This document shows positions 11,611-23,055 of a stretch of DNA of 64,000 nucleotides, one piece after another. The stretch is taken from contig JAEQBH010005400.1 of the NCBI GenBank assembly GCA_016808115.1, positions 62,001-126,000 on the forward strand, given 5' to 3'. The notes under the pieces are model-generated. The model saw only the letters and a list, made by a program, of their open reading frames with translations. It searched no databases and had not been told where the DNA came from. Source of the DNA: Tetrastigma voinierianum (lineage: Eukaryota > Streptophyta > Magnoliopsida > Vitales > Vitaceae). Position 1 is the stretch's first letter. Each line of letters starts with the position of its first letter. The position numbers were made by a program, and so were the translations under genes.

Positions 11611-11640
11611 GGGACAAGCAAGAAGCTAAGATGGGGAGTG
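11611..11640 (+). other. polypurine tract before LTR
   Basis: GGGACAAGCAAGAAGCTAAG followed by ATGGGGAGTG abuts the TGATGAGTGC LTR start. This is the conserved plus-strand priming tract of Athila/Tat-type gypsy elements. Confidence 0.75.
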
Positions 11641-12792
11641 TGATGAGTGCTAAAACATTCATGCATGCAAGCGTCCGTTCTACTAGTCAGATTTTTATAT
11701 TTAAATAAAGCGCATTATAGCCAGTCTTAGTTCAGATCTTATGGCCATTCTAGTGAACGGTGTTTTTCGGGATCATTTTGGAGGCGAGAAGAAGAAGGAG
11801 AAGAAAGAAGCTGGCGACAACGTGCAGCACAGTGCTGCTTGTCAGCGACATTCCGGCAATAGTGGCGTCTGGCGTCGCGATGCAGTCGTGAAGAAAAAGT
11901 CAGCGAGCGTCTCAAATTCGCGCTGATGTCGCGACGTCATTGCATTCGACTTGCAAATCATAAAAGCGAGAGAACTGGTACGAGAGGATCGAAAAGAATG
12001 CAGAGGAGAGCATGGAAAAGCGAAGCAACGGTGCACAGATCATTGGAAAGGCGATTATTTTATATTTTTCTTTTTTGATAAACTATTGATGATTTATAGA
12101 ATTATGGTCGCGTTCCAAATTCAAACATGTTGAATGCACATTTACAGGGTTTGTTGAACCTTATCACAATTGAATGGATTAATACTAAACTTATATTATT
12201 CAATTTATTTATGATTTGCATCGATACGTCTCTCTATATATGGTTTATGTTCATGAACAATAAAGCCGACATTGACGCCGAATAAGCGACCCTCGGGGAT
12301 CTGAATGACGACAGCCGGTTAAATCGGTAAATAGAGATATCCCAGATTAAGTGGCGATTGTAGTGCCACGAACATTTAGGCGTTTCGAGTATTGGGTCGG
12401 CGGAGATGCACCCAACCCTCTTGGTGAGAAGGTGGATATACCTTGAAAGGATATCTCGCGGGCATGATCACCTAAATCGTGAAATCATTGAATGATGAAT
12501 AGTAATTCCTCACAGATAATAATCCATCAAAAAGATGGCGGGGAGAACAAATCACCTAGTCTTCTGAATGAAAGTAATTTCACGAGTTAATTTACTTTAG
12601 TTTGAATCACATATGTTAGTTAGATAGCCATTCGAGTTTAAGTCGAGATAATATTTTTAAGGCTTGATTTGATGTCAGCATACTCTCATGGATCGATATC
12701 CCGTGCCAAGGAATTTGTATGTTACTTGATATGACGTGTGCACTTGCGCACATAGGCGTACACATTTTACACATCACGCTTTCGGCCTATCA
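11641..12792 (+). mobile_element. Athila/Tat-type LTR flanked by both PPT and PBS
   Basis: The LTR begins TGATGAGTGCTAAAACATTC and ends GGCCTATCA, giving TGAT...ATCA termini and a length of 1152 bp. A polypurine tract lies immediately upstream and a primer-binding site seven bases downstream, so it is joined to the 3' end of one internal region and the 5' end of another. Inside are a GCAGCAC-A-GTGCTGC inverted repeat (11824-11838), GGCGTCGCGATG near 11871 and GATGTCGCGACGTC (11925-11938), with T/A-rich promoter-like sequence near 12055. The 3' part has the ACTTGCGCACATAGGCGTACAC block typical of these LTR ends. Confidence 0.75.
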
Positions 12793-12798
12793 AGTTTT

Positions 12799-12816
12799 TG
12801 GCGTTGTTACCGGGGA
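12799..12816 (+). other. primer-binding site
   Basis: TGGCGTTGTTACCGGGGA lies seven bases after the LTR end, within the familiar AGTTTTTGGCG...CCGGGGAG context. It is a slightly mutated form of the TGGCGCCGTTGCCGGGGA site of plant Athila/Tat gypsy elements, complementary to a tRNA 3' end. Confidence 0.8.
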
Positions 12817-12948
12817 GAAGTTTTAGTGTTGATATTGAAAAGAGTGCAATTAAATAAACCACAGAATTTTCCTTCCCCCAATATTTATTTTATATCTGAA
12901 ATTGCTTTTTAATTTGGTTTGCGTTTTGTAGCAGTTAGTTAGGATACC

Positions 12949-13537
12949 ATGAGTGTAGATGGGATCAGGATTAGACTACCTTGTTTGATCTGAAGCGGAA
13001 AGAACCTTGCATAGTTTCTGAAGAACAAAGAAACACAACATAGAAATCTAGCAATCATGTAGAACAATGCTGAAGCAGATCATGGCTAAGAAGCAAAGCA
13101 GTAGTAAAGGGGGTCACAATGGGAATAATGGTAGGAATCAGGCGCCCATGTCGTTTATACAGCCAGATGATCCGTTTATGTTTCTAGAGTTACAACTCCA
13201 AGGCATTAAGAAGAAGAAAGAAAGAATCACATTGTTGGTTGAAGAGATGAAGAAAACAAGGGCTCAAGCTTCCATTTTCTCCACGTGGGGAGAAAGTATT
13301 AAGGGAGTACATAAACCCCATACGAGTCATCGGATCTCATACAGAGTGGGACTTGAGCTAGAGCCATGCCTCCTTGAAGCTTGATATGCTGCAATAGCTC
13401 CTTTTTTGGGATAATATTGGTGTTACTTCTTCTGCATTTGCCGTATGAGTGGTTGCCACGATGACGACTAATATTTGAACACTTAACAGAAAAGTGGAAC
13501 ACGGTGCACATGAACTTGCGCGTCTCTCGGTCCCTCT
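12949..13537 (+). pseudogene. 5' part of Athila-like gag, truncated
   Basis: An ATG at 12949 starts a decayed gag. The remnant E-R-T-L..L-R..E-Q-R-N-T is readable near 12985-13040. An Asn/Gly-rich segment follows (open frame 13067-13384, G-G-H-N-G-N-N-G-R-N-Q), then a charged Lys/Glu stretch. This is the usual layout of the Athila gag N-terminus after PBS and leader. The homology stops where a different LTR begins at 13538, so the insertion cut this gag. The remainder is not found on the far side of that LTR. Confidence 0.5.
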
Positions 13538-15717
13538 TGTCACGCCTCTACCTAGCTTGGCGAAGAGGGGGCGTGCTGGGGCTAGGACTCCTTAACCTGG
13601 TTTTTAGACATTAGTGGGCCCATTTCATAAATAAATCCCTAAGGAAATAAAAATTCTAGTACTACCACCATAATGGTGTTTAAATTGTCCTGTACATATT
13701 CCTGAGTCCCATTTACTTGTACATAAACAAATTCCACTATTACCAAAAAAACTTGCAGTTACATTTGACAATCAAAACTACATCGGGTGGTACTTGTTAT
13801 TGTGTTGGTCTGGCGAGATATGGAATACCTCCCGGATCTTCTTTAGTACCTACGGATGAAACACGTCTTCAAACTTATAGCTTAATTGAAGCAGTTAACA
13901 AATATGACCAGCAAAGTGGTCCCATGATTACGGATACATATAACATAATTCATATGTCGAATTTACGTATAACCTAATTCTATCACGAGTTTTAATACTC
14001 AGGTAAGTATCATATGAGAATCTTGTCTGAGAGAGTACCCATAGGTACATTACAGAACATAGCATAAATGATTTCTTATGCTTTCTTATTGTTCATTATT
14101 CATATTCTTATCATATAAATGTTTCACACATCATTTTATTCAGATACTTTTCATATAAATGTTTGCATGTATGGGCCATTATGATGAATGATAGGACCTG
14201 ACCTGATGGTGCCCAGGTATAGTACAATACTGAACAGAGACATGCCTGCCCACGTAACAGAAGTGCCATAGCACTAGCAAGAGTGTCGAAGCATAGAATG
14301 GGAGGCGATGCGCCCATGTAATAGAGTGACATGGCACTGGTAAGGTGCGGAAGCAAAACGAGAGACGTGCACATTCATTCGTTATTCGGTCTTAGGCGGG
14401 CATCTGGAGTTATACATGTCTGAGCTTTATTATATTCTTTATCACTTTAGCAAATAAAGGCGAAAACATAGTACGCTTGACGACGGGATCGCAGAGCGAA
14501 GCGAAGCTTCACGAAGTAGCGGTTGAAGCGATTTTACATACACTTGTATACATGTATAGACCCTTTTAATCACTTATTAAGATCCTCATTAATCCAATGG
14601 ATGATTGCTAGAATTAATAGAAGAACATAACAAAATAGGATTGTAGGACAGGTACTTGGACCTTAAACAACTTTGAGTACTAGTACTCAACTTTTGAAAT
14701 CTTCAGTACTCACTTTTAGTCTTGATCTCAACTTTCGATACTAATTACTCGACTTCGATCTTGGTACTCAGCTAGCCGATCTGGTACTCAACATTCGATC
14801 TTGGTACTTAGCATTCTACGGACCTTAAACCACTTCACGTCTTGGTACTTAACTTTCGATCTTGGTACTCGACTTTGGTCTTGGTACTTAACATCTCTAG
14901 ACAACGACTTTGGTGATACCAGTGCACTCGACTTTAGTCTCGTACTTTCGATATCCTTTGGACACAAAGCATATTTGAGTCACAGGTACTTAACTTTTCG
15001 TTATCAATACTCGATATCCTGCAGAACTAAAAACAACTTTGATGCGGAGTACTCAACTTTGATCACAGATACTCACTGATTTTACGGGTTGCCTCTTTCA
15101 CCAAAATTTCAGTGAAAACCTAAAACGACGAAAAAGCCCGAACTAAAACCAACAAATCAATTTTATCCCGGAGATAGGAGTTCTTCTGCTTAAACATAAG
15201 CTGAGAAATTAGGAGTTCCTAACCAGAAATCCACATACTTTCCATACAGAACCTAAACAAGTAATCCGCCTTAGATTCCATACCTTAATTTCTTCTCTTT
15301 TGCAGACACAACTGATGGATTACGTAAGCCAAGCGATCTCCTCTGCTCCTCCACCCAGTAACCTAATAGCCTTTTCTCCCCAAAAATGAGAAAATATCTC
15401 CCTCTCAATCCATAGACCAATTTTTTTTATTTTTTATTTTGTCTTATCCATTTGAGTCAAATCTCACCCCTTGCATTTAGGTCCTTCTATTTCATTCTAT
15501 TTGCAATTCTAACTTATCACAATTCCTACTTTAACATATATTCTTCTTGTTTTATGACCTTTAAGTCATAATATGACATTATACCCGATTTACCCTTGAC
15601 TCTTGGATTAATTAAAAACTACCTTTTTCACTCTTAGCCTTAAAATTAAATCTACAAATTTTGCACTGTATATACTACAAAGCGTAATAAAACTGGGTCT
15701 AATTAGGAATTGTTACA
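13538..15717 (+). mobile_element. long LTR, Tekay/Del-like (chromovirus style)
   Basis: It starts TGTCACGCC and ends AATTGTTACA, about 2180 bp. The opening CGCCTCTACCTAGCTTGGCG and the mid-LTR repeats around 14200-14380 (GCCATAGCACT / GACATGGCACT with nearby CCCACGTA / CCCATGTA) are in the style of plant Tekay/Del LTRs. The flanking five bases CCTCT and CCTAC match only in part, so the target duplication is weak. No primer-binding site follows and no coding sequence is attached, so it is treated as a solo LTR. Confidence 0.5.
14640..15075 (+). repeat. degenerate direct repeats of a GGTACTCAACTTTCGATCTT unit
   Basis: At least fifteen imperfect copies of a 15-25 bp unit, (C)TTGGTACTCRACTTTCGAT, occur head to tail with variable spacing inside the LTR. 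The block ends abruptly near 15075, before the terminal U5-like part. Confidence 0.7.
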
Positions 15718-17757
15718 CCTACATTCTATGTCTTCAACAAAAGAGGAAGAGTAAACATAATTCATGGTAGGTAAAAGGGATTTTTTTTTTTTTTTGAAAT
15801 TTTTTATTCCTTCAAAATTGTAAAGGTAACATTTAAAAAGGGCAGACAATCAATGAACTGAAAATCTTCATCTCAAAAGTGTTAAGTGTCTCTTACCTCC
15901 CCTCTTCAGTCCATCTTCTTATCTCATTCTTTAAGGGATGCTTTTTTCGAAGACATAGATTGTCCATATCTTCATCTCAAGGTTTCTACGAGAAGATAAT
16001 TATTTCATAGATCGAGGTTGATGAAGATTTGATAGAGGTGAAGTCCCTAGTAGGACCAAGAAGTAGTTCGGACTAAGGTTTTCCCGATCCGGGACGTGCG
16101 GCCCAGAGAGTTTGGCCTAAATTAGAGGCGACGGTGGGATGCAAAGCAGTCTTCCTAACACCGGTAGAAACTTAAGGCAGAAAATCTTAGTGGGCTTTAG
16201 ATACATTTGAAGAGGATAGTGATCAAAATTTCAAAAGATCGAGATATACATCTTTGTCAAACGAAATTAAGAAAACAATTGAAGATGATACTTGAGCAAC
16301 AAGTTTCCTAATTCCAATGTAATAGCTTAAAGGAAAGAACATAAAATAGAAGGTAGGGTTGGAGTCATATTAGGATAATGATCGACCATGTCAAACTTCA
16401 GACTAATTAGCTTGAGATATAAATTCGGGCTTTGGAAATTTTCCATACGGTTGAAATGATATGAAGAAGAACAAGCGAAGTCGAAGCGTGTTGAAGGAGT
16501 CTTGAGTCTGATTACTCAGGTTAATTATTGCATGTTAAGCCTTTCACCTTTGGTTAAGATGATGTTCTTTGTTTTTCATCTTATATTAGTGTAATATGGG
16601 TATGAGTGCGATCTTTGTGAGAGGGGTATGAAGGAATTTGAATTCCACTAGGAGTGATTAGTTTCAAGAAGGGTTATGGAGTGAGAGTAACTTTTTGTAC
16701 TATATAGGCCCAATTATAAACCTTGAATCAGTTAATTAGAAATCCTTACATCTGACATTTTAACGGATGTGGCGAGGTTCATTGAACCATGCAAAAGATC
16801 GTGTGACTTTACTTTATTGTAATTGTATCACCTGAGCTTTTTATGCTTTCTACAAAGGGGTTCAAGGCCTTGTACTAAAGTCAGAACGAGTCACAATCAG
16901 AACATTATGGACTGTATTTTGGATACATGATTATCATGGTTTTATTCACTTTGTATGCATTGTGTGGTACCTCTTTTGTATACATTGTAGTATTCTTTTC
17001 TCCTACGCCTGTATGCACGTGCGGTGTTGCTAAAAATAAAAAATAAATAAATTTTATTGCACATGCACTGTTGCCATAAACTCATCAAATTCTTGGGAGA
17101 GTTGGTGACAAACATATATGTCTTCAAAATCAGTTCTTTTTATTATTTTATTTTCTCTCAAAAGAAATACCTGACTGCAATCTACATCACTAGAAATCGT
17201 GCCAAGTGAAAAGATATAAAAGGAATTACGTAACATGTTTTACGAGAAAGAAATGAATAATTGAGAATTTCAAAAAATAGTTGTAAGAAAGAGTGATTTT
17301 TAAGAAAAATAATTTCGCTTTAATATAATACAATAGAAATTTGTATGTAGTTTCAATATTACCTTTTTTCTAACTTCGTTCCCTTTGAATTTCACTTACT
17401 TGCTTTCCTTTTCATCTTCCTCCTTATTCTATTCATTGAGTTCTATAGTTTTTATTAAAATAATTCTATAACTATTTTTTCAATGCTTGAAAATCTATTT
17501 GATTAGAAAAGCAAATTTTTTTTATTTTTTAAAATTGCAATATTAAAAAGTGTAATCGTAATAGGTTGATATATAAAAAAATAAAAATAAAAATTTTATT
17601 AAATAATTAATTATTATTATTATTAACCTCATGAATTGATATAGTTGATGCAAAGACGGAAAAGGTGAAACACCAATGATAAATAGGCTAGTATATCCAA
17701 ATATGCATAATGATATTTTTAGCTATTATTAATTTTTAGGTTAAAAATGTTACTATT
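15718..17757. other. unassigned intergenic sequence
   Basis: No recognisable domain, LTR terminus or RNA gene. The first 1.3 kb (to about 17000) is of average composition with short open frames only. 17240-17640 is very AT-rich with homopolymer runs. A minus-strand 60-codon frame at 17054-17236 has no family resemblance. It may be an old LTR-element interior, but nothing supports a call. Confidence 0.3.
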
Positions 17758-19644
17758 TGTGAGGCCCCAAAAAACCAGGGGTCTGTTGATACCGTCGACA
17801 CTGCGGAAACACATTGTGTCTCATATCATGAGACTATGCATAAATAAAAGCTGACCCGATAGGGCCCATTCATCCATACTCGTCCATACGAGTTTACAAG
17901 ACCATACATTTCTATAGATCGAGAGTTATTACATCACTCATGATAAAACATATCAACAAAACTAGTTAGTTCTAATATATACCACAAAACAAGAATCAAG
18001 GCGGTCCTTTTGGCTGTGTCGAGCCTACAGGGCGTGATGCATGCACAATCTTTGGCCAGGGGTCCGTGGGGGTGAGCTAATGCCCGATAGAGATAAATCC
18101 TACAAATTTATTCCCCGCTAGGTGCACACATGCAAATAATCATTTCATAGTCGAACTGACAACTAATCGTTGCATACATGTTGTCTATCATGGAAAAATC
18201 TACATGCATGTATGAGGCGACCTCTACATGCCCCAATCTTAGGACAAACCTCTGACCACCACCCATTACAAGTGCGATAGAGTAAATCTGATCAGTCAAA
18301 CTCATCTGACAAGTAGTCTATGTGATATTTATTTAATGTCAGTTTACGTGTCTTTGGCGCCAATTCGGGGTCTCAGCGGGTCTCTTACACCTGGGCGTTT
18401 CAGCTTTCATAGGTGGATCGTTGATAACCGGGTTCCAGGGCTTTTCACGGGGGGTGTATCCGTGCCTCCTTTAGCCACGACTGTTTCCATTTAGTTTAAC
18501 AACTGTTGACTCAGTTCTAGACTTAGATCCATTTCAGTGGATTACTTTGTTGTGATGGCCGGTACCATGTACACCATGTAATCTTGGTGTTCTACAGCCA
18601 CCTGATGCCGTCTGATTTGTACTCTTTATAACACTCAGGCCGCATTGATGTGTGAAATTCTCTGCATGGACATTTCTCAGCATACACTATGTGCTATGAG
18701 CCTGTATAATGCACACAACATTCCATATATTGATTTAACATCAGTATACATGCGATCAGCTACAATGTCCATACATTCAAATCAATACCACATAGGCATG
18801 CCTTGCATCTTTTCTATCATTCAGGTTCATTCATATCGACACATCGTTGACATGTGTTAACATAATTCAACCATTACTTGAGCCGTGTGCTGTAATTCAT
18901 ATTTCGGTGAGACATAGTGTGTGTCGATCTTTGGCCAATGCATATAGTATTTCCATCTTCATCACACACATGTCACGTAATTTCACATATTCGTTATGTC
19001 TGTTGAATTTATGTGCAACACGATGATCATTTCAGAGCCATAAATCAGGCCATGCTTGTACGAAATAATCTGGACTTAGTCCGGAAAGTGTCGATTTTTA
19101 ATGCCACACAAAACATCCCATGCGTAATTCCTTGTTTTTCGGGCCATGTAAGTCCTGAGCATTTTGGTTACAAGCAGGATTCAGAAAAGCAGTTAGAAAC
19201 CGGAATGGATATTCATCAAGCGTAAGTGACCCGGCCAATGTTCAGCCTACATTTTGGCTGAGCCTTTATCTTATTAAATTCTAGACTAGAAGAGCTTTAG
19301 TAGAGTTCAAGAGCGAATTGGAGTTAGACGAGAAAGTTATGGTAGTCCCGAGTTGACACGTAGGTTACAAGGGTGTGCGAAATTTGGGCACACCCCGGTT
19401 GCCGTGCACCGAGTTTCTTGCCTCAAACACAATGTTCTATTTTGGACAATCCCAAAACCCTATGGCTTAGGTCTTTGACATCACACGATCTAGACAAACC
19501 ACCTGACATACAAATTCGCAGAAAAGCGAGAAAGGCGAGCAGTGAGCCATTACCACGGCCCTGGCGTAAAATAACCCAGTAGGAGAAACCTACCTCTTGT
19601 ATGCTTGATTCGAGTTCTTTGCTATTTAGATTACGCTCCTTTGT

Positions 19645-19835
19645 GCAACCTCCTTCCTTTTCCTCTTTCTTTTCCTCTCTTCCTCCCCTTTCTTAACTAC
19701 TCTTTTCTTCTTTCACTTTTCTTTTCCTTTTCCTCGCTCTCACGGCTCCTTTCCTCCCTTTCTCTTTTCCTCTCCTCCCTTTCTCCCCTCCCTTTCTCCT
19801 TTCCCTTCCTCCTCCTTCTCCCCCCCTTTCTTGTC
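19645..19835 (+). repeat. polypyrimidine (CTTTTCC)n tract
   Basis: About 190 bp almost entirely C and T on the plus strand. The long Lys/Arg/Glu frame on the opposite strand (19697-20017) is a by-product of composition. Confidence 0.8.
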
Positions 19836-19884
19836 TCTACGAACTGAATTGGAGCCCCATATATATAGGCTTCAAAAGTGGCAT

Positions 19885-20012
19885 GCCATGTGTCACACAC
19901 ATGGCTTGCCATCGTCTGGCCATGCCTTTGTGCATTGTATTTGTAACTACTCATGTGTCCACTCCATGGATTATATGCTCGTCTACATGGCGAAGCATGT
20001 GGCACATGCTTC
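19885..20012. repeat. CATGTG-type inverted repeats downstream of LTR TATA
   Basis: Two perfect 9-bp inverted repeats with 3-base loops: GCCATGTGT-CAC-ACACATGGC at 19885-19905 and GAAGCATGT-GGC-ACATGCTTC at 19992-20012. Further CCATGTGTCACCACATG and CATGGCTTGCC copies lie between and after them. They lie just downstream of the ATATATATAGG box. Confidence 0.65.
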
Positions 20013-20514
20013 ACCATGTGTCACCACATGCTTAAGCATATTAATCTCATCCATGGCTTGCCGTAGTGTCTTTCGACTCTTGGGTTGCTCAATCACGTGA
20101 AATTAGACTATCTCGGAATTCAACAAAGTCTATTTTGGGTAGATAGATTCCAGAGACAATTCAAGCGGTCTCGATATGTTTCGTCATAGAGATTTTAGAA
20201 AATCGCAGCTTTCTCCGAACTATTCTGGTAAATTACCATTTTGCCCCCTTTCTTTTTTTTTTTTTTGAAAAATTTAAATTTAAAATTTTCACTGGTTTTA
20301 CACTATTTTTAATGGTACTTGTTAGGTGTGAATCATATTAGCATTTACGCATGAATTTCCCATATATATTGATCTTTTGATGCTAAGTTCACACCATATT
20401 CATTCAATTTTACACTAATCCCTCTCTTGGCCTTTGTTTTGCACAAAAGAATGAAAGGCAAGCAAAAGGAACAACTTTGGAAGAGACATGGAGTCAAATT
20501 GTGGATATAGACTC

Positions 20515-20710
20515 CATGTCACGACATGGTCGTCCAAGTCGCGACATCAGGCCTTACAATGCATGGGCATGACATTCTGCCATGTCGCTACATGAGAAGC
20601 CCTATGGAGCTGCTTGAGCATAACTTTCTACCATGTTGCGACATGATGTCGCGACATGAGAGCCCTGTCAAGGACATTGCAAAACACATGTTCGGCCATG
20701 TCACGACATG
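20515..20710. repeat. array of CATGTCGCGACATG palindromes in U3
   Basis: Six to seven copies of CATGTCGCGACATG or close variants: CATGTCACGACATG (20515-20528), AAGTCGCGACATC (20536), CATGTCGCTACATG (20581), CATGTTGCGACATG (20632-20645), ATGTCGCGACAT (20646-20657, perfect) and CATGTCACGACATG (20697-20710). Variation is concentrated at the central CpGs. The array ends about 50 bp before the CTATATAT box. Confidence 0.8.
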
Positions 20711-20760
20711 ACTAAGACGAGCTGTCCCGTTTCTTTCCAATTTTTCCCATTTTCCAAGGA

Positions 20761-20768
20761 CTATATAT
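20761..20768 (+). promoter_or_regulatory. TATA box of LTR
   Basis: CTATATAT, followed by a purine-rich leader, lies 50 bp downstream of the palindrome array in the same orientation as the LTR. Confidence 0.5.
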
Positions 20769-21965
20769 TCTACACTGGTAATAATAATTAGGATTGGAAC
20801 TTGGAGGCAAAGAACATCTTATTCTACAGTTTCTCACCTCTTAGTCTTGTAACAATCTAGGGTTTAGATTTTGGTTGTTTTTTCTTGGATTTGAAGACAT
20901 TTTTTAAGGATCAACTAGCTAGAGGATCTCTTGCAGCTGAGATTGAAGTTTTGAGAGCTCTTCATCATATCTTTGTCTTGTATCTCTAACTTTGAATCCT
21001 TTTCTTATCTCTTTCTTAATTTCTATTGAGATATACATGATTTTGGTAGATTTGAGTGTTGAAATGAGTATCTAAACTATTCTCTAGGGTTTTTTGTTAA
21101 GATTGATGGTTGATTTATATCATTTTTAAATTGGTTTGTGAATATGTGCCAATGTTGATGTTGGTTGGTGTAGAATATCGATTATTACAATTTTATGCAA
21201 TTAATTTGTATTAGGAAATGTGTGTGAGATCGGCTTTTGATAGATTCACTTAGGGATTCCATAGTAACAGCTGGAGATCATCCCTTGGGCCATAACCATT
21301 TCATGCCAATGTGTTTTAATTGAGGGAAATCAACTTAACCTAATTAAAGAAATTGAGGGAACTAGAAATGTCTGGTACTTAATGGATTTCATTAGGGGGA
21401 GACATCAATTCAGCTTTGTGTGAGGGCCGGAAGGACCTGGTGATGATCAGTTCGAGCATAGTTTGGGTAGTCTTATTGTAAGGACCTAATGGAGATCAAT
21501 AGAACAACCAAGGAAAAACATGCCTTTGAAAAGTAACACATTCAAGGACCTAAAAGGACTTAACGGTGAATAGAAAGCTAGTATGTTAAATTGAGGAGAC
21601 ACAGGCTGGCAAATCATACATTTCCACAGGCCCGACATGAGGTGCATGTTCACTTAACCCGTACCTAATTCTATATAATCCAACACTATCAATTGAGACA
21701 ATCAACCCTAGTATCTTTCCTGCTTGAGTTCACTCTTCACTTTTGTTTTATCTATTTTAAGTTATTACCGTCTCTCTTGTTTTTTACCTTGCTTTATTTT
21801 AATTTTTAAATATTTCTCCAAATCAATCATTTACTCAAATAATGAAATGTTCGAGTTACCGGGGTACTCAGTCCCCCTTTTAAAACCCCTTCCTAGTGGG
21901 ATCAATACTTGGTTTTTAATAAGAAAACCACTTTATTACTTGTGACCCTTGCGCTTGTGGTAATT

Positions 21966-22375
21966 TGGAAACTGTGTTTGTTTTTATTATAAAAGATGCA
22001 AACGGACCATGTAGTAAGTTACCTTTGGCCAGATTCTGCAGAGTGAGTGTGTTTACTGAGTGTTTGGATTGATAGTCTAGTGAATCAAAAGTTTGCTAAT
22101 TTGAGCTGTTTTTAGATTGTGAATATTTCGTTAGTTTTGTTAATTTTCTTTTGTTTTTGTTTGTTTATTTTCTTTGATAGGTTGTGTTTGTTGTTTTCAG
22201 TTGTTTTGGTAATGATATGAAATGTCTTACAAGGTAGAAACGACATCTAATTCAGGTTCTCGAAACATCCAGCGTTTTACAGATTTCATATCCGTACGGC
22301 CTTAAATCCTCGCTCCATCAGGTATCCTCGTTCTTCTTCACATGTTCGAGGAATGGGAAGGCTTATGATGAGTAT
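21966..22375 (+). mobile_element. 5' leader of the preceding element, truncated
   Basis: T-rich leader sequence (GTGTTTGTTTTTATTATAAA, then TTTGTTGTTTTCAG near 22200), usual for Ogre/Athila leaders. It ends where a Retand-type LTR begins at 22376. No gag domain is recognisable in the remaining ~170 bp. Confidence 0.4.
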
Positions 22376-23055
22376 TGATAGGGTTTGAAAAATAGAGCTC
22401 ATGACCAGCATCGAGCCCGAAAGAGGCCAGTCCGTGGCTCACAGGCCGTGGTTAGACGAAAGGGAGGAGCTTGTGAGGCACTCGGGCCTTTCTAAAACCA
22501 ACCTCCCAGCCTTTTTGGGACCGGCCAAGAAGAAAGGTCCAACGGCGGCTGGGCCTGAGGCGATTATGGTAAATGCTCGAGGTTGGAAAATTAAACCCCG
22601 ATAATATATTATTACGAAAATCACCGTCTCGCCCGATAAGGAAGACTATCTCGATAAATACTATATCTTGTACCGTCGATGGACTATAATAAAAATATCC
22701 CATCCGATGGGAGAGGACTCCCTATTACCATCAGCCGGTTGAACATCTCTTATAAATAAAGGCCACCCCAGATTGAAAGTACCTCCCATTCTTAGGCGCA
22801 TACTCGTGTGCAGCATCGCCCTCTGGCGGTCTCCTTTTTCTGCAGAAAGAAACTAACTTGAGCATCGGAGCGGGCTGGGCTGCCCTCGTGACCCCGCTTC
22901 TTCGCTGACTTTTTTTGTGAAGGGAGTACTCGTCGAGCCGGCGGATCGTAGTGCGGCAATCAACTGTAGGAGCGATCCGGCTCACGCATCGGCCCGCTTG
23001 GCGTCAGTCGGCCCAGCGACTACGCTTCGGCCAGTTCCGATTGAAAAAGGCATCG
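22376..23055 (+). mobile_element. 5' LTR of the Retand-like element
   Basis: It runs from TGATAGGGTTTGAAAA to AAAAAGGCATCG. Blocks shared with 40575-41294 include CCCGAAAGAGGCCAGTCC, TGAGGCACTCGGGCCTTTCT, CGATTATGGTAA, AATAATATATTATT and the TATAAATA box at 22751. It is followed by GGTTGGCGTAGTAAGCCC, a much altered primer-binding region. Confidence 0.75.
22751..22758 (+). promoter_or_regulatory. TATA box of Retand-like 5' LTR
   Basis: TATAAATA, conserved at the matching position in the 3' LTR (40982-40989) and, on the other strand, in the solo LTR at 59806-59813. Confidence 0.7.

Larger units (their letters stand above)
17758..20250 (+). mobile_element. second long LTR of Tekay/Del-like style
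   Basis: It begins TGTGAGGCCCCAAAAAACC, a start common in plant chromovirus LTRs. It contains CA/TG-rich sequence, a TATA-like ATATATATAGG at 19858-19868 and a pyrimidine-only tract (19650-19835). It fades near the TACCATTTTGCCCCC block at about 20250, which is common close to the 3' end of such LTRs. The 3' terminus was not found exactly. It differs from the 13538 LTR in its start and centre, so it is a separate family. No gag-pol is attached. Confidence 0.45.
20327..21965 (+). mobile_element. Athila/Ogre-type LTR
   Basis: The start TGTGAATCATATTAGCATTT and the following GATGCTAAGTTCACACC are typical of plant Ogre/Athila LTRs. The 3' part contains CCTAGTGGGATCAATACTTGG and GACCCTTGCGCTTGTGG, the classic final block. 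Between are a palindrome array (20515-20710), a CTATATAT box at 20761, and a long R-U5 with TCTAGGGTTTAG near 20857. The expected TGGCGCC primer-binding site has collapsed to TTTGGAAACTGTG at about 21965, so that boundary is approximate. Confidence 0.6.

Noticed and set aside
13717..13977. 86-codon plus-strand frame with Gly/Thr-rich start
   Set aside because: It lies inside an LTR and has no family resemblance.
19697..20017. 106-codon minus-strand frame rich in Arg/Glu/Lys
   Set aside because: It reads the complement of a polypyrimidine tract; its composition alone explains the open frame.
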